From the NCBI RefSeq assembly GCF_003028855.1, contig NZ_CP028324.1:1922001-1986000 (forward strand): 64,000 nt of DNA. Direction: 5' to 3'. Below, in pieces: positions 51,664-60,453 of the stretch. Source of the DNA: Pseudoduganella armeniaca. GTDB lineage: Bacteria > Pseudomonadota > Gammaproteobacteria > Burkholderiales > Burkholderiaceae_D. The notes under the pieces were generated by a model that ran no database searches, was not told where the DNA came from, and saw only the letters and a list, made by a program, of their open reading frames with translations. A program made the translations under genes and the position numbers. Each line of letters opens with the position of its first letter. Position 1 is the first letter of the stretch.

Positions 51664-52206
51664 TCAGGGCGTCACCGCCGCGCGCAGGCGCAGGCCGATG
51701 CGTTCCTGCAGGCCCTTCAGCTTCGGATCGATGACGGCGCGCGTATCGGCCGCCACGCTCTCGCCCAGCTTCTTTTGCAGTTCCGGCACCATCGCCTCGA
51801 ACTTCTTCTTCACCGGCGACTCCAGGATCGCCACCATCTGCTTCAGCTCCTCCTCGGTGAAGCGCTCGGCAAGTAGCGGCGCCACCGTGGTGGGAATCAG
51901 CTTGTCGGCGCTGGCGCGCGCGATCGGCGTGGTCTCCTCCATGAACTTGCGGGCCTCGCCGACGATGTCCGTCATCGCCGCGTCGCGCTTTTCCGGCGCC
52001 GCGCGGCCCTGCAGCATGGCGCGGGCCTGCTGCACGGCGTCGCTGACGGGCGCCTGCAGCATCGACTGGCCGATGGTGTCGATCTGCCACAGCTGCAGCA
52101 CGCGATTGACGAGGGCCTGCTTGGCGGGCGGGATGGCTTCGGCCGCGCGGGCGCTGCCGGCGACGAGGGTGGTTGCGACCAGGATGGTAACGGCGAGTTG
52201 TTTCAT
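51664..52206 (-). CDS. DUF2059-like periplasmic protein
   Basis: 180 residues with a signal peptide (AVTILVATTLVAGSARAA). The mature part is all helical and contains the DUF2059-style end (LLAERFTEEELKQMVAILES, PVKKKFEAMVPELQKKLGES). Function of the family is unknown. GAGGAG lies 6 bases before the ATG, and the FadL-type gene ends 9 bp upstream, so it belongs to the same operon. Confidence 0.85.
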   Translation of the reverse strand: MKQLAVTILVATTLVAGSARAAEAIPPAKQALVNRVLQLWQIDTIGQSMLQAPVSDAVQQARAMLQGRAAPEKRDAAMTDIVGEARKFMEETTPIARASADKLIPTTVAPLLAERFTEEELKQMVAILESPVKKKFEAMVPELQKKLGESVAADTRAVIDPKLKGLQERIGLRLRAAVTP

Positions 52207-52215
52207 GAGGTCTCC

Positions 52216-53820
52216 TCAGAAGCGGTGGGTGAAACTGAGACCGGCGTAGCGGACCTTGATGTCGCCGGCCACGTCCAGTCCCGCATAGGGGTTGTAGATC
52301 ACGTTCAGGAACTTGTTGCAGTTCATATTGCAGTCGGTGTTGGCCGGCGTGTCGAACTTGCCGGCCATGTAGGAGGCGGTCAGGCTGATGTCGCTGTGCG
52401 GCGAGAACTTGTAGTTCAGGCCCACGCTGTACAGCTTGGTGTCCGGCAGCGGCGCGATCAGGTCGATCTTGTCGGCCGGGACCGAGCTCTTGCGCGGCTC
52501 GTAGCCCAGGCGCAGCGCCAGCTTCTCGGTGGGGAACAGCTGCAGGCCGAAGCCGTAGTTGACGAGGCTCTTGTAGCCGCGCGGGATCTTCAGCTTGGTC
52601 GAATCGGCGATGCCGTACAGCCGCGCCACCTCCAGCAGCTTGACGCTCTGGTCGAATTCGAACGTCAGCGCGTTCCAGTCGCTCCACTTGGCGATGCTGG
52701 CGTCCACGTTCAGCTGCACGTAGCGGATCGGCCGCAGCTTGACGCCGAGCTGCAGGTGCGCCGGGAAGGGAATGGTGGCCGACAGGTTGCCTTTCTGCGT
52801 CTCCGGAATGTAGGCGGGCAGCCCCAGCACGGCCCCCGCGACGGGCCCGAACAGGCTGGAGTTCAGGCCCTTGACGAAGTTGCGCAGCATCGGCTGCGTG
52901 TCGAACTGGTACTTGCCGGTGTAGCGCGTCTTGGAGCCGCCCTGGTAGACGGCGCCCAGCGCGAACCACGGCCGTGGCTCCCACAGCACGCCCAGGTTCA
53001 GGGTCGGGTCGAACGGCGCCGTCATCTGCAGCCGCATCGAGGCGGCGTGCTTGAACGGCGTGACCATGCCGTCCCTGCCGCCGCCGCACAGGCCGAAGCC
53101 GAACGTGTCGATGATGTTGCCGCCGCTCTCGGGGCACCAGCCCTGCTGCAGCTTGCCGAACACGCCCAGCAGCTCGTTGGGGAAGCGCATGTGCGTGTCG
53201 ACCACGAAGGCCGAGTGCGCGATCGGCACGGAGAGGCCGAAGCGCAGCGTGTCCGAATACTTCCAGCCGATCGACGGCGCCGCGTAGACCAGGCGCTGCA
53301 GCTGGATCTGGCGGCCGTCGAAGCGGGCCGGATCGTTCGGGTCGGTGGTGCGGTCGATGCTGATCGCCTGCGACATGTAGCTGTTGGTGGCGAACGTGAA
53401 GTCCGATCCGGGCTTGTTGAACGCCATGCCCAGGCCCGGGATGATCACGCCGGGCAGGCGCCAGCCTGGCATGCCGTAGCCTGGCACGTACATGGCCTGG
53501 CGCACGGGGCCCGTGCGCTGGCCGGCGACCGGATCGTCGGTCCAGCCGCCCACCTCGAAGCCTTCCGGCTTGTGGAAGGCGGCGCCGGTGCGGATCGAGG
53601 CACCGAAGGCCGAGTAGATCTTGCTGTCGCCCGTCAGCCGCGCCAGGCCGGCCGGGTTGAAGTGGATCGAGTCGATGCCGGGCGGGTCGGCCGTGACGGC
53701 GTTCCCGAGCGCCATCGCGGTGACGCTGGTGGTCAGGTTCTCCACCAGCGCGGCCAGCGCTGGCTGCGCCGGCAGGGCGGCCGCCAGCGCGGCGGCAAGA
53801 AGTCGGACGGCGGGCTGCAT
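52216..53820 (-). CDS. FadL/OmpP1/TodX-type outer-membrane channel
   Basis: 534 residues with a signal peptide (LLAAALAAALPAQPALA). The N-terminal hatch has AMALGNAVTADPPGIDSIHF followed by NPAGLARL, the NPA signature of FadL proteins. The barrel has typical strands (LGVKLRPIRYVQLNVDASIAKWSDW, LRLGYEPRKSSVP) and the terminal Phe (LSFTHRF). Family members take up long-chain fatty acids or aromatic hydrocarbons by lateral diffusion. It lies 11 bp after the preceding barrel gene in the C39 operon. Two Cys pairs (WCPESGG...GLCGGG, DCNMNC) are uncommon. Confidence 0.9.
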   Translation of the reverse strand: MQPAVRLLAAALAAALPAQPALAALVENLTTSVTAMALGNAVTADPPGIDSIHFNPAGLARLTGDSKIYSAFGASIRTGAAFHKPEGFEVGGWTDDPVAGQRTGPVRQAMYVPGYGMPGWRLPGVIIPGLGMAFNKPGSDFTFATNSYMSQAISIDRTTDPNDPARFDGRQIQLQRLVYAAPSIGWKYSDTLRFGLSVPIAHSAFVVDTHMRFPNELLGVFGKLQQGWCPESGGNIIDTFGFGLCGGGRDGMVTPFKHAASMRLQMTAPFDPTLNLGVLWEPRPWFALGAVYQGGSKTRYTGKYQFDTQPMLRNFVKGLNSSLFGPVAGAVLGLPAYIPETQKGNLSATIPFPAHLQLGVKLRPIRYVQLNVDASIAKWSDWNALTFEFDQSVKLLEVARLYGIADSTKLKIPRGYKSLVNYGFGLQLFPTEKLALRLGYEPRKSSVPADKIDLIAPLPDTKLYSVGLNYKFSPHSDISLTASYMAGKFDTPANTDCNMNCNKFLNVIYNPYAGLDVAGDIKVRYAGLSFTHRF

Positions 53821-53831
53821 GTGAGCCCCCG

Positions 53832-54857
53832 TCAGAAGGCCAGCGGCAGGTTCAGGCCGACCGACAGGTTGGGCGAGTCGTTGGTGAGGCCGATACCGAC
53901 CGACAGGTTGACGGTGGTCTTCGACGACACGCGATAACCCAGGCCCAGGTTGACGATGGCCGACGTCTGCGTGGAAGTTTTCACCTCGAGGCCGTCCTCG
54001 AAGCGCAGCTTGGAGCCGGCCGAAATCGCTTCCTGGAACGACAGCGTGGTCGAGATTCCGTACGACAGCGCGTAGGCGAAGCCGAGGCCGAAACCGACCG
54101 AGGTGCCGGGCTTGACGCGCGTCAGCACGCGCGTGCCGTTGACCTGCTGCAGGCCGTTGGCGGCGGCGCTGACCGTCATGTTGATGGAGCCGAACAGCGC
54201 CACCGGATCGACGATGCGGTTCACGTTCAGGCCCGCGCTGACGGCGGTGACGCCGCTGCCGGTCGCCTCGCCGCTGCCGGCGATGACCTTGAACGGGCTG
54301 CGCCCGGACGGCAGCCGCACGTTGCCGGTGACGGTGAAGTTGGGGCGGTCGCGCCGCGCCTCCAGCGGCTGCCAGCGCGCGCCCACGTTGATGTCGCCCA
54401 GCGAATTGGACAGGCCCGAGTGCTTGGTCGAATCCGTGTACTTCGAGATCACGGGAAAAGTCACGTTGGCGGTCAGGTTGTTCAGTACCCCGTAGTCGGC
54501 CGACAGCGTGTTGGTGATCGTGTGCGAGTTGGTATTCTCGATGTCGAACAGGGTCAGGCCATCGGCCGTGTAGTCGGTGACGATGCGCTCCTGGCCGATG
54601 TAGGTGTAGGTGAGGTCATAGGTGAACTGCGAGCGGCCCTTGCGGATCAGCGAGTACTGCTTGTCCACGGCCGTCAGGGTTTCCTTCAGCAGCGCGGTCT
54701 GGTCGCCTTCGCCTTCCTTCTTGGCCAGCGCGTCGCGTGCGGCGGCGCTGCTGGCAGGGGGCTGTTGCGTGTCTTGGGCGCGGGCCGGCAGGGCGACCAG
54801 CAGGGCGATGGCGGAGGCTACGGCGAGTGCGGCGGCAGGCGCGGTCTTCAGGATCAT
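53832..54857 (-). CDS. Outer-membrane beta-barrel protein (MetA-pathway transporter-like)
   Basis: 341 residues with a signal peptide (LAVASAIALLVALPARAQ). A short helical coiled-coil-like region (about 40-75) precedes amphipathic beta strands through to VGLNLPLAF with terminal Phe. The arrangement resembles the phenol-degradation MetA-pathway/alpha-ketoglutarate-type barrels. The function is unknown. AAGGAA lies before the ATG, 50 bp after the C39 peptidase gene. The long upstream frame extension is not protein-like. Confidence 0.78.
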   Translation of the reverse strand: MILKTAPAAALAVASAIALLVALPARAQDTQQPPASSAAARDALAKKEGEGDQTALLKETLTAVDKQYSLIRKGRSQFTYDLTYTYIGQERIVTDYTADGLTLFDIENTNSHTITNTLSADYGVLNNLTANVTFPVISKYTDSTKHSGLSNSLGDINVGARWQPLEARRDRPNFTVTGNVRLPSGRSPFKVIAGSGEATGSGVTAVSAGLNVNRIVDPVALFGSINMTVSAAANGLQQVNGTRVLTRVKPGTSVGFGLGFAYALSYGISTTLSFQEAISAGSKLRFEDGLEVKTSTQTSAIVNLGLGYRVSSKTTVNLSVGIGLTNDSPNLSVGLNLPLAF

Positions 54858-54907
54858 GGACTTTCCTTTGCGGGACGGGACGGAAAACGGTGAAGCGGTG
54901 AGGGCGG

Positions 54908-55675
54908 CTAGCGGCTGTGCATCCAGGTGCCGGACGCGCCGGAGTTGACGGCGCGCTCGAGCAGGTGCGCGGCGTGGTTGAGGGCATCGAGCCGGCCACC
55001 ATTGGTGACGCGGTCCATGTCGACGACACCCAGTTCGTTGTCGCTCAAGGCCAGCTTGGCCGGGGCCACCTTGCCCGCCTGCGGCGAAACGATGAACAGG
55101 GTGTTCTTGTCCCACAGGCTGGCGAATTCCTCGACGGAGAAGGCGATGTTGCCGGCGGAGGGATCGGCGATGAAGACGACACCGTCGCGGATGCCGCGCA
55201 GGACCACGAAATGCTTGGCACCGGCGTAGTCGATCGGCACGATGGCCGGTTCCGTCAACGTCAGCAGGTCTTTCACCTCGGCGCGAAAGCCGGCGCCGTT
55301 GACGCCCAAGGAGGCGACGTAGCGTTTCATGTCCAGCAGCGAGAAGCCGCGCCGCTCGATGATCTTTTCCTTTTCGCCCTTTTCGAGCATGCCTTCCATG
55401 GCCTGCTGCTCGGTGACGGACAGGCCCAGGTGGTAGGTCAGGATCGTCACCAGCGCGGCGGAACCGCAGCTGTAGTCGTAGGCCTGGCGCACGATGTGGC
55501 GGTACTTCAGTTCCGAGAACGGCTCCATGCTGACGTCTTGCGAGTAGCTGCCGCCGCCCAGCATCGTCTGCGGCATCTCGAACTGGCCCTTGGGGCGCTC
55601 CTGCACGTCATGACGCGACAGCAGGCCGGCGCCGCCGACGGCGATGGCCAGCACGCTCATCAGCAGCATCAGCAC
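54908..55675 (-). CDS. C39-family cysteine peptidase, membrane-anchored or exported
   Basis: 255 residues from GTG 55675, with GGAGG 5 bases upstream. An N-terminal hydrophobic segment (LMLLMSVLAIAVGGAGLL) anchors or exports it. The peptidase domain has the C39 set in order: oxyanion Gln64 and nucleophile Cys70 (RQAYDYSCGSAAL), catalytic His155 (AKHFVVLRG) and Asp171 (FIADPSAG). C39 enzymes cut after double-glycine leaders and are usually fused to ABC exporters; here the domain is alone and faces the periplasm. It is the first main gene of a seven-gene leftward operon and stands opposite four secreted proteins with leader-like motifs. Confidence 0.88.
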   Translation of the reverse strand: MLMLLMSVLAIAVGGAGLLSRHDVQERPKGQFEMPQTMLGGGSYSQDVSMEPFSELKYRHIVRQAYDYSCGSAALVTILTYHLGLSVTEQQAMEGMLEKGEKEKIIERRGFSLLDMKRYVASLGVNGAGFRAEVKDLLTLTEPAIVPIDYAGAKHFVVLRGIRDGVVFIADPSAGNIAFSVEEFASLWDKNTLFIVSPQAGKVAPAKLALSDNELGVVDMDRVTNGGRLDALNHAAHLLERAVNSGASGTWMHSR

Positions 55676-55779
55676 GACGGCCTCCGCCGCGGCGCGCGCG
55701 CGTGTGGCGGGAAAGTGGAAAAAGTGTCAGGCAAGGCTTCGCCCGGGGGCGTCGTGCGCCCCATTGTCAACATGCCCAT
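55669..55779 (-). CDS. Possible 36-residue leader peptide before the C39 gene
   Basis: ATG 55779 has a strong AGGAG with 6-base spacing. The frame reads MGMLTMGRTTPPGEALPDTF and continues through a His/Arg/Pro-rich part to a TGA that overlaps the GTG start of the C39 gene. The composition is not protein-like, so it may only serve translational coupling or attenuation. Confidence 0.35.
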   Translation of the reverse strand: MGMLTMGRTTPPGEALPDTFSTFPPHARAPRRRPSC

Positions 55780-56252
55780 GACGTCTCCTTTTTTATCGAT
55801 CTCTCGGCAGCGATGCCGGAAATGCGTTTATGTGAACGACCGTGCTTTTTCGCTGTGCGGTCGTCCCTTGCTTTTTTGTAATTTATTAACGCACGCTTTG
55901 TTCTCGCGCGGGAAGCGGAAAAATTAGATGTGCAGTTCTAATCCTTGCGCGAAGTTCTGTGATATCGCGCGAAAGGGTGTCGTAAATCCGCCAATGTGCG
56001 AAAACCGGCACATAGCGAGGGCTACGCCCGGGGATGGCCTGCGCGGACATGTGTTTGGCCTGAACGGTCAGCGCGGAGGGCTGGACCGGCGGCTGGCAAG
56101 GACGCGATCATAAATTTAATTAATATTGAAAAAATATTAAGAACAGCGCCGTGCCGGACTGCCCAGGAAGCAGGGCGGCACGGCATGCAAGGGACAGCGG
56201 CCCGGCCGCTTCCCACAGGGAAGCCCAACCACCATAACGAACGGAGATAACC
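55780..56252. promoter_or_regulatory. Divergent control region of the C39/secreted-protein locus
   Basis: 473 bases between the two operons, AT-rich compared with the rest. It contains an inverted repeat TAATATT-GAAAA-AATATTA (56121-56139) about 115 bases before the rightward start codon, and a T-rich tract near 55790 before the leftward operon. Both promoters must lie here. The AraC protein of the operon is the obvious candidate regulator, but I cannot identify its site. Confidence 0.5.
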
Positions 56253-56768
56253 ATGAAATTCATCAGCATCGCAGTCGCAGCAGCCCTGTCCTCCCTGGCC
56301 CTGTCCGCATCGGCCATGACCCCGATCAAGGACGCCGACCTGTCCGCCGTTACCGGCCAGGATGGCGTGTCCATCGCCGCCAACCTGAACGTTAAGGTCG
56401 ACTCCTTCGTCTACACCGATACGGACGCGGTCGATACCACCACCGGCCTGGGCGGCGGTTCCGTCAGCTTCAACGGCATCAAGGTCAACGGCCTGATCGC
56501 CGCCAGCATCGACATCCTGTCGAAAAATTCGTTCCTGGCCGCCGCCGGCGCCGCCGGTGTGACGAACCCGGGCACCTTCTACGATGCGGCCAACGGCGGC
56601 GACGTCGTGCAGATCGCGATCCCTGCGGACGTGCAGGTCGCGGCCGGCAAGTTCCTGAACGTCTCGGTCGACGCGATCAAGATGGGCAACAGCACCGCAT
56701 CGTACGGCTCGATGGCGATGAACCAGCTCGACCTGCGTGGTACGCAAGTCTGGATCTGGGCCCACTAA
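56253..56768 (+). CDS. Secreted protein with double-glycine-like motif, DUF6160/FilA-like (1)
   Basis: 171 residues. A signal peptide (VAAALSSLALSASA) is followed at 25-38 by IKDADLSAVTGQDG. That matches the bacteriocin-type leader rule (L-S-x-x-E-L-x-x-I-x-G-G) with Gln in place of the second Gly. The mature part is beta-rich, without Cys, and ends TQVWIWAH, similar to the HLWAH end of the fourth gene. GGAG lies 7 bases before the ATG. It is first in the rightward operon and separated from the next gene by a structured spacer, so it may be the most abundant product. The link to FilA/DUF6160 surface or pilus-associated proteins is my recollection and is not verified. Confidence 0.82.
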   Translation: MKFISIAVAAALSSLALSASAMTPIKDADLSAVTGQDGVSIAANLNVKVDSFVYTDTDAVDTTTGLGGGSVSFNGIKVNGLIAASIDILSKNSFLAAAGAAGVTNPGTFYDAANGGDVVQIAIPADVQVAAGKFLNVSVDAIKMGNSTASYGSMAMNQLDLRGTQVWIWAH

Positions 56769-56889
56769 AAATCGGGATAAACCTATTGCGCGGCGCCAGG
56801 ATGCGGTCTCCGGTACTCGCTGTACTGAAGTACAGCTCCGTTCCTCAACCGCACCTGACACCGCTCATTACGGTTTCTCACCGATTTTT
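56767..56889 (+). ncRNA. Structured intergenic element with nested stems
   Basis: AAAAATCGG (56767-56775) pairs with CCGATTTTT (56881-56889). Inside that, AAACC pairs with GGTTT (56779/56872), TGCGGT with ACCGCA (56802/56848), and GCTGTAC with GTACAGC around a TGAA tetraloop (56819-56836). The stems nest without conflict into one cloverleaf-like fold ending in a T tract. It could be a terminator or attenuator between the first and second secreted-protein genes, an RNA element, or a mobile palindrome. Confidence 0.5.
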
Positions 56890-57026
56890 CAACTATGCAT
56901 CGCCGGCGTAAGGCGGCAGGTCCGTGCAGAAGCCGGCGGGCACGTATAGTTCTCGCGTAGTCTGCTTTACCCCGGTTTGCCGGCCTTCATCCGGCCTGCC
57001 GGGTTCTCACTTCGTTCTTCATCACC

Positions 57027-57854
57027 ATGAAAAACGTGCTCCTTTTTGCGGCCGCCCTGCCGGCCGCCCTTTTTGCCTGCGGCGCCCATGCGCAGCTGCG
57101 CGCGATGTCCGACGACGACCTCGCGCAGACGCGCGGCCAGGGCCTGATCGCCGTCAGCAACAGCCGCCTGGGCGAGTTCGATTTCACCCGCATCGCGCTG
57201 GACGCGGACGTGACGTTGTCGGCCAACTTGCGCAACCTGCGGCTGGGCGACTACCGCTACGCGGCGCGCGAAGGCCTGGGCGCGGACATCGACATGCCGC
57301 TGCTGCAGTTCGGCCGCAGCGACGGCACGGCGGCGCAGCGCACCGTGCAGATCGCCAATCCGTATTTCGAATTCGTCTACCGTGCTACCGGCGACGCGGC
57401 CACGCCGCGCGAGGTGATCGGCATGCGGGTCGGCTTCGATGCCATCAGCGGCGACGTCGGCCTGCGCATCAACAGCCTGTCCGGCTCGATGCGCGTGACC
57501 GGCAGCGCGGCCGACGGCAGCGCGCTGGTGCTCGATTCGCGCACCGACCCGCTGGGCGGCAAGCGCTGGGATGGCGCCTGCACGGCACCGTGCCTGTCGC
57601 TGGCGCAGCTGGGCGGCGTGCGCGCCGGCGACGCGACGGGCCCGAGCCGCGACTTCTGGGTGTCGTTGCTGAAGACCGGCGTGCAGTTCGCGGCGCCATC
57701 GGGCACGACGCAACTGCCGGACGTGGCGCAGGCCGGCGTGTGGCTGAACTGGCGCGACAAGCTGGCCGCCATCAGCACCAACGGTACGGCGCCGCCGAAT
57801 CTCGCGCCCAACCTGCCGCCAGCCGCCGCGCTCACGCTGGGCGGGAAGCACTGA
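57027..57854 (+). CDS. Secreted protein with double-glycine-like motif (2)
   Basis: 275 residues. The signal peptide ends CGAHAQ and is followed at 26-39 by AMSDDDLAQTRGQG, the leader-like motif. The mature part has Asp/Asn-rich beta strands (FDFTRIALDADVTLSANLRN) and a Cys pair (GACTAPC). It is longer than the first paralogue. No strong ribosome site is visible before the ATG. Its stop codon overlaps the next start codon (TGATG), so the last three genes of the operon are translationally coupled. Confidence 0.8.
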   Translation: MKNVLLFAAALPAALFACGAHAQLRAMSDDDLAQTRGQGLIAVSNSRLGEFDFTRIALDADVTLSANLRNLRLGDYRYAAREGLGADIDMPLLQFGRSDGTAAQRTVQIANPYFEFVYRATGDAATPREVIGMRVGFDAISGDVGLRINSLSGSMRVTGSAADGSALVLDSRTDPLGGKRWDGACTAPCLSLAQLGGVRAGDATGPSRDFWVSLLKTGVQFAAPSGTTQLPDVAQAGVWLNWRDKLAAISTNGTAPPNLAPNLPPAAALTLGGKH

Positions 57855-58705
57855 TGCGGCGCGCCTGCCTGCTGCTGGCCTTGAGCCTGGCGCCGTCGGC
57901 CCAGGCCGCGCCATTGCAGCCATTGAGCGACGCCGCGCTGGCGTCGGTGCGCGGCGGCGACGGCGTCAGCTTCGACCTGTCCGGCTTCTCGATGAACGGC
58001 GACGTGCGCATCACCTACACGCCGCAGCCGGGCCGCAGTGCCTGGATCGGCAACCTGGCCGCCGCGCGCAGCGACAACGCGGTGGCGTTTTCCGATCCTT
58101 ACCGGCTCGACATCGGCAGCGGCCCGGCCGGCCTGGCCGACACCGTCAGCTTTGCCTTCCCCGCCAACGTGGACGGCGAGCAGCGCTGGCAGTTCGCCTA
58201 CGACTGGGGCGTCGATGCGGACGGCATCGTGCGCGACGGCGGCAGCGTCGTGCTGACGGATGTCGTGTATCGCGGCGGCGGCCTGCAGTTTTCCACGCCA
58301 CGGCTGGAAGACGGCGTGGCCTTCGGCCTGGCGCTGAACATGCAAGTGGGCGAGATGGCGTGGCGTCCGAATGGCCGCGCCGCGACCGGTGGGGGGCTGG
58401 CGCTGCAAGGCATCCGGCTGGGCGCCGTCGACGCGGAGGGCAATTTCACCGGGGCGCCATGGGCGATCGCCGACGTGGCCGCGCAGCCGGCCGTGGTCAA
58501 TGCGCTGGCCGACGAGGCGGGCGCGCACCTGCACGTCGGCATCGGCTGGCCCGACGGCAAATACGGCAGCGGCAACGCGCCGGCGGGCGGCCTGCAGATC
58601 GACAAGGTGACATTCACGAATCCGGGCGGCACCACGACGGACCTGGGCTCGTCGCGCATCGGCGCGATCCAGATCCAGTACCTCGACGTGAAGTTCCGGC
58701 CATGA
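57854..58705 (+). CDS. Secreted protein with true double-glycine motif (3)
   Basis: 283 residues. A short signal peptide (CLLLALSLAPSAQAA) is followed at 23-37 by PLSDAALASVRGGDG, which has a genuine Gly-Gly at the expected C39 site. The mature part is beta-rich with Gly/Asp loops (VVYRGGGLQFSTPRLEDGVAF) and has no Cys. It ends IGAIQIQYLDVKFRP. The ATG overlaps the previous stop codon, and the stop overlaps the next start (ATGA). Confidence 0.82.
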   Translation: MRRACLLLALSLAPSAQAAPLQPLSDAALASVRGGDGVSFDLSGFSMNGDVRITYTPQPGRSAWIGNLAAARSDNAVAFSDPYRLDIGSGPAGLADTVSFAFPANVDGEQRWQFAYDWGVDADGIVRDGGSVVLTDVVYRGGGLQFSTPRLEDGVAFGLALNMQVGEMAWRPNGRAATGGGLALQGIRLGAVDAEGNFTGAPWAIADVAAQPAVVNALADEAGAHLHVGIGWPDGKYGSGNAPAGGLQIDKVTFTNPGGTTTDLGSSRIGAIQIQYLDVKFRP

Positions 58706-59172
58706 AGCGGACCTTGCTGCTGTTGGCTTGCTGGGGCGCGATGGCGCAAGGAGTGCGGGGTGCACCGCTGCGCGCGCTGGCGGACGAGGAGATGGCCAAG
58801 GTGGCGGGCCAGGACGGTGTCAGCTTCGCGGCCCACATCGTCATCAACGATCCGACCCTGGTGGGCGCGGTCAGCGACAGCCGGCTGTCGCTGGGCTTCG
58901 CCGGTGCCGATGGCCACAGCCGCTACCTGGTGCTGCGCAACGTGCGCGGCACGATCGACATGTCAACGGTCGCCATCGACGTGCATACCCGCGCCGACGG
59001 CGGCGACTACCTGGCGCTGACGCTGCCCAACACGGTGAAGTTCGAGCGCTTCGGCTTCGAGTCGATGAGCGTGCAGAACGATCCGCTGGCGCCCGTGACG
59101 GCCAGCATGGGCAGCCTGGACATCACCGGAACGGTCAACATGACGGGCCAGCTGCACCTGTGGGCACACTAG
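58702..59172 (+). CDS. Secreted protein with double-glycine-like motif (4)
   Basis: 156 residues. A signal peptide (TLLLLACWGAMAQGVRGA) is followed at 25-39 by ALADEEMAKVAGQDG. The mature part is beta-rich and ends NMTGQLHLWAH, sharing WAH with the first paralogue. The two are similar in length and probably arose by duplication. It is coupled to the third gene by an ATGA overlap and ends the rightward operon, three bases before the convergent MFS gene. Confidence 0.82.
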   Translation: MKRTLLLLACWGAMAQGVRGAPLRALADEEMAKVAGQDGVSFAAHIVINDPTLVGAVSDSRLSLGFAGADGHSRYLVLRNVRGTIDMSTVAIDVHTRADGGDYLALTLPNTVKFERFGFESMSVQNDPLAPVTASMGSLDITGTVNMTGQLHLWAH

Positions 59173-59175
59173 GGC

Positions 59176-60363
59176 TTACGAACGGCGCTCGGTGGCGAAC
59201 AGCGCCAGCCCCAGCGCGGGGAAGGCAAGACCCGTCAGCAGCACGCCCTGCCAGCCATGGTGGGCGAACATCCAGCCGCCCAGCACGGAGCCGAGCGCGC
59301 CGCCCATGAAGAAGATCGCCATGTACAGGCCGTTCAGGCGGCTGCGCACGTCCGCGCCCAGCGAGTAGATGGCGCGCTGGCCGACCACCAGGCTGCCGGA
59401 AACGCCCGCGTCCAGCACGATCGATGCCGCCACCAGCAGGCACAGCTCGAAGGTGCGGCCGCCGTGCAGCAGCAGCGGTACCGCGAACGACAGCAGGCCG
59501 GCCGTCAAGGCGATCGCGGTCGTCGAGCGCGACTTGCCCTGATCGGCACGGCGCCCGGCGATCGGCGAGACGATGGCGCCTGCCACCCCGGCCAGCGCGA
59601 ACAGGGCGATGCCCGTCTGCGACAGGCCGAAGCTGTCGCTGGCCAGCACCAGCGGCACCGAGGTCCAGAACAGGCTGAAGGCACCGAACATGCAGAATTG
59701 ATAGCCGGCGCGGCGGCGCAGGATCGGCGTCGTCTTCAGCAGGTGCCACATGGAACCCAGCAGCGCGGCATAGGTGCTGGTGTGGTCCGGCTCGCGCCGC
59801 GGCAGGCGGCTGTTCAGCAGCAACGCCAACGCCGCCGTCCAGACGGCGGACAGCACGAAGATGGCGTGCCAGCCCAGTGCGTCCGCCACCAGACTGGAGA
59901 CGGGCCGCGCCAGCATGATCCCCAGCAGCAGGCCGCTGACGACGGTGCCCACGGTCTGGCCGCGCGTCTCCGGCAGCGCCAGGTGCGCCGCGAACGGCAC
60001 GATGATCTGGGCCGCGACCGAGCCAAGGCCAATACAAAAGGCGGCGGCGAGGAAGACGGCGGCATGGGTGGCAAAGGCGGCGGCGCCCAAGGCGCAGGCG
60101 GTGGCGGCCAGCGCCGTGACGATCAGGCGGCGGTTCTCCACCAGGTCGCCCAGCGGCACGATGAACAGCATGCCGAGGCAGTAGCCCATCTGGGTCAGCG
60201 TGACGATCAGGCCGGCCGCGCCGGCATCGAGGCCGGTGGCGCGGCTGATGGGGCCGACCAGCGGCTGCGCGTAATACAGGTTGGCGACGATGAGGCCAGT
60301 GGCCGCGGCCATCAGCCAGACCATGGCGCGGGAGATATCTTGTTGTTGTTCGTGTGAGCGCAC
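59176..60363 (-). CDS. MFS transporter
   Basis: 395 residues from GTG 60363, where AGGAG stands 5-9 bases upstream; ATG 60393 is in frame but less well placed. Twelve membrane helices are visible, with the loop 2-3 signature (GMLFIVPLGDLVENRR) and ARPVSSLVADALGWHAIF. It is most like the DHA1-type drug or sugar-efflux exporters of the inner membrane. The substrate is unknown. It is convergent with the secreted-protein operon, with three bases between the stop codons. Confidence 0.9.
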   Translation of the reverse strand: MRSHEQQQDISRAMVWLMAAATGLIVANLYYAQPLVGPISRATGLDAGAAGLIVTLTQMGYCLGMLFIVPLGDLVENRRLIVTALAATACALGAAAFATHAAVFLAAAFCIGLGSVAAQIIVPFAAHLALPETRGQTVGTVVSGLLLGIMLARPVSSLVADALGWHAIFVLSAVWTAALALLLNSRLPRREPDHTSTYAALLGSMWHLLKTTPILRRRAGYQFCMFGAFSLFWTSVPLVLASDSFGLSQTGIALFALAGVAGAIVSPIAGRRADQGKSRSTTAIALTAGLLSFAVPLLLHGGRTFELCLLVAASIVLDAGVSGSLVVGQRAIYSLGADVRSRLNGLYMAIFFMGGALGSVLGGWMFAHHGWQGVLLTGLAFPALGLALFATERRS

Positions 60364-60453
60364 GGCGGCTCCTGTTGCAAAAAAGCCGGCCATTGTACGC
60401 ACTATCGGGGGATCGCGCTGAGCAAGGCCGTCGTCGTGCAGCGTGAGACCCCT

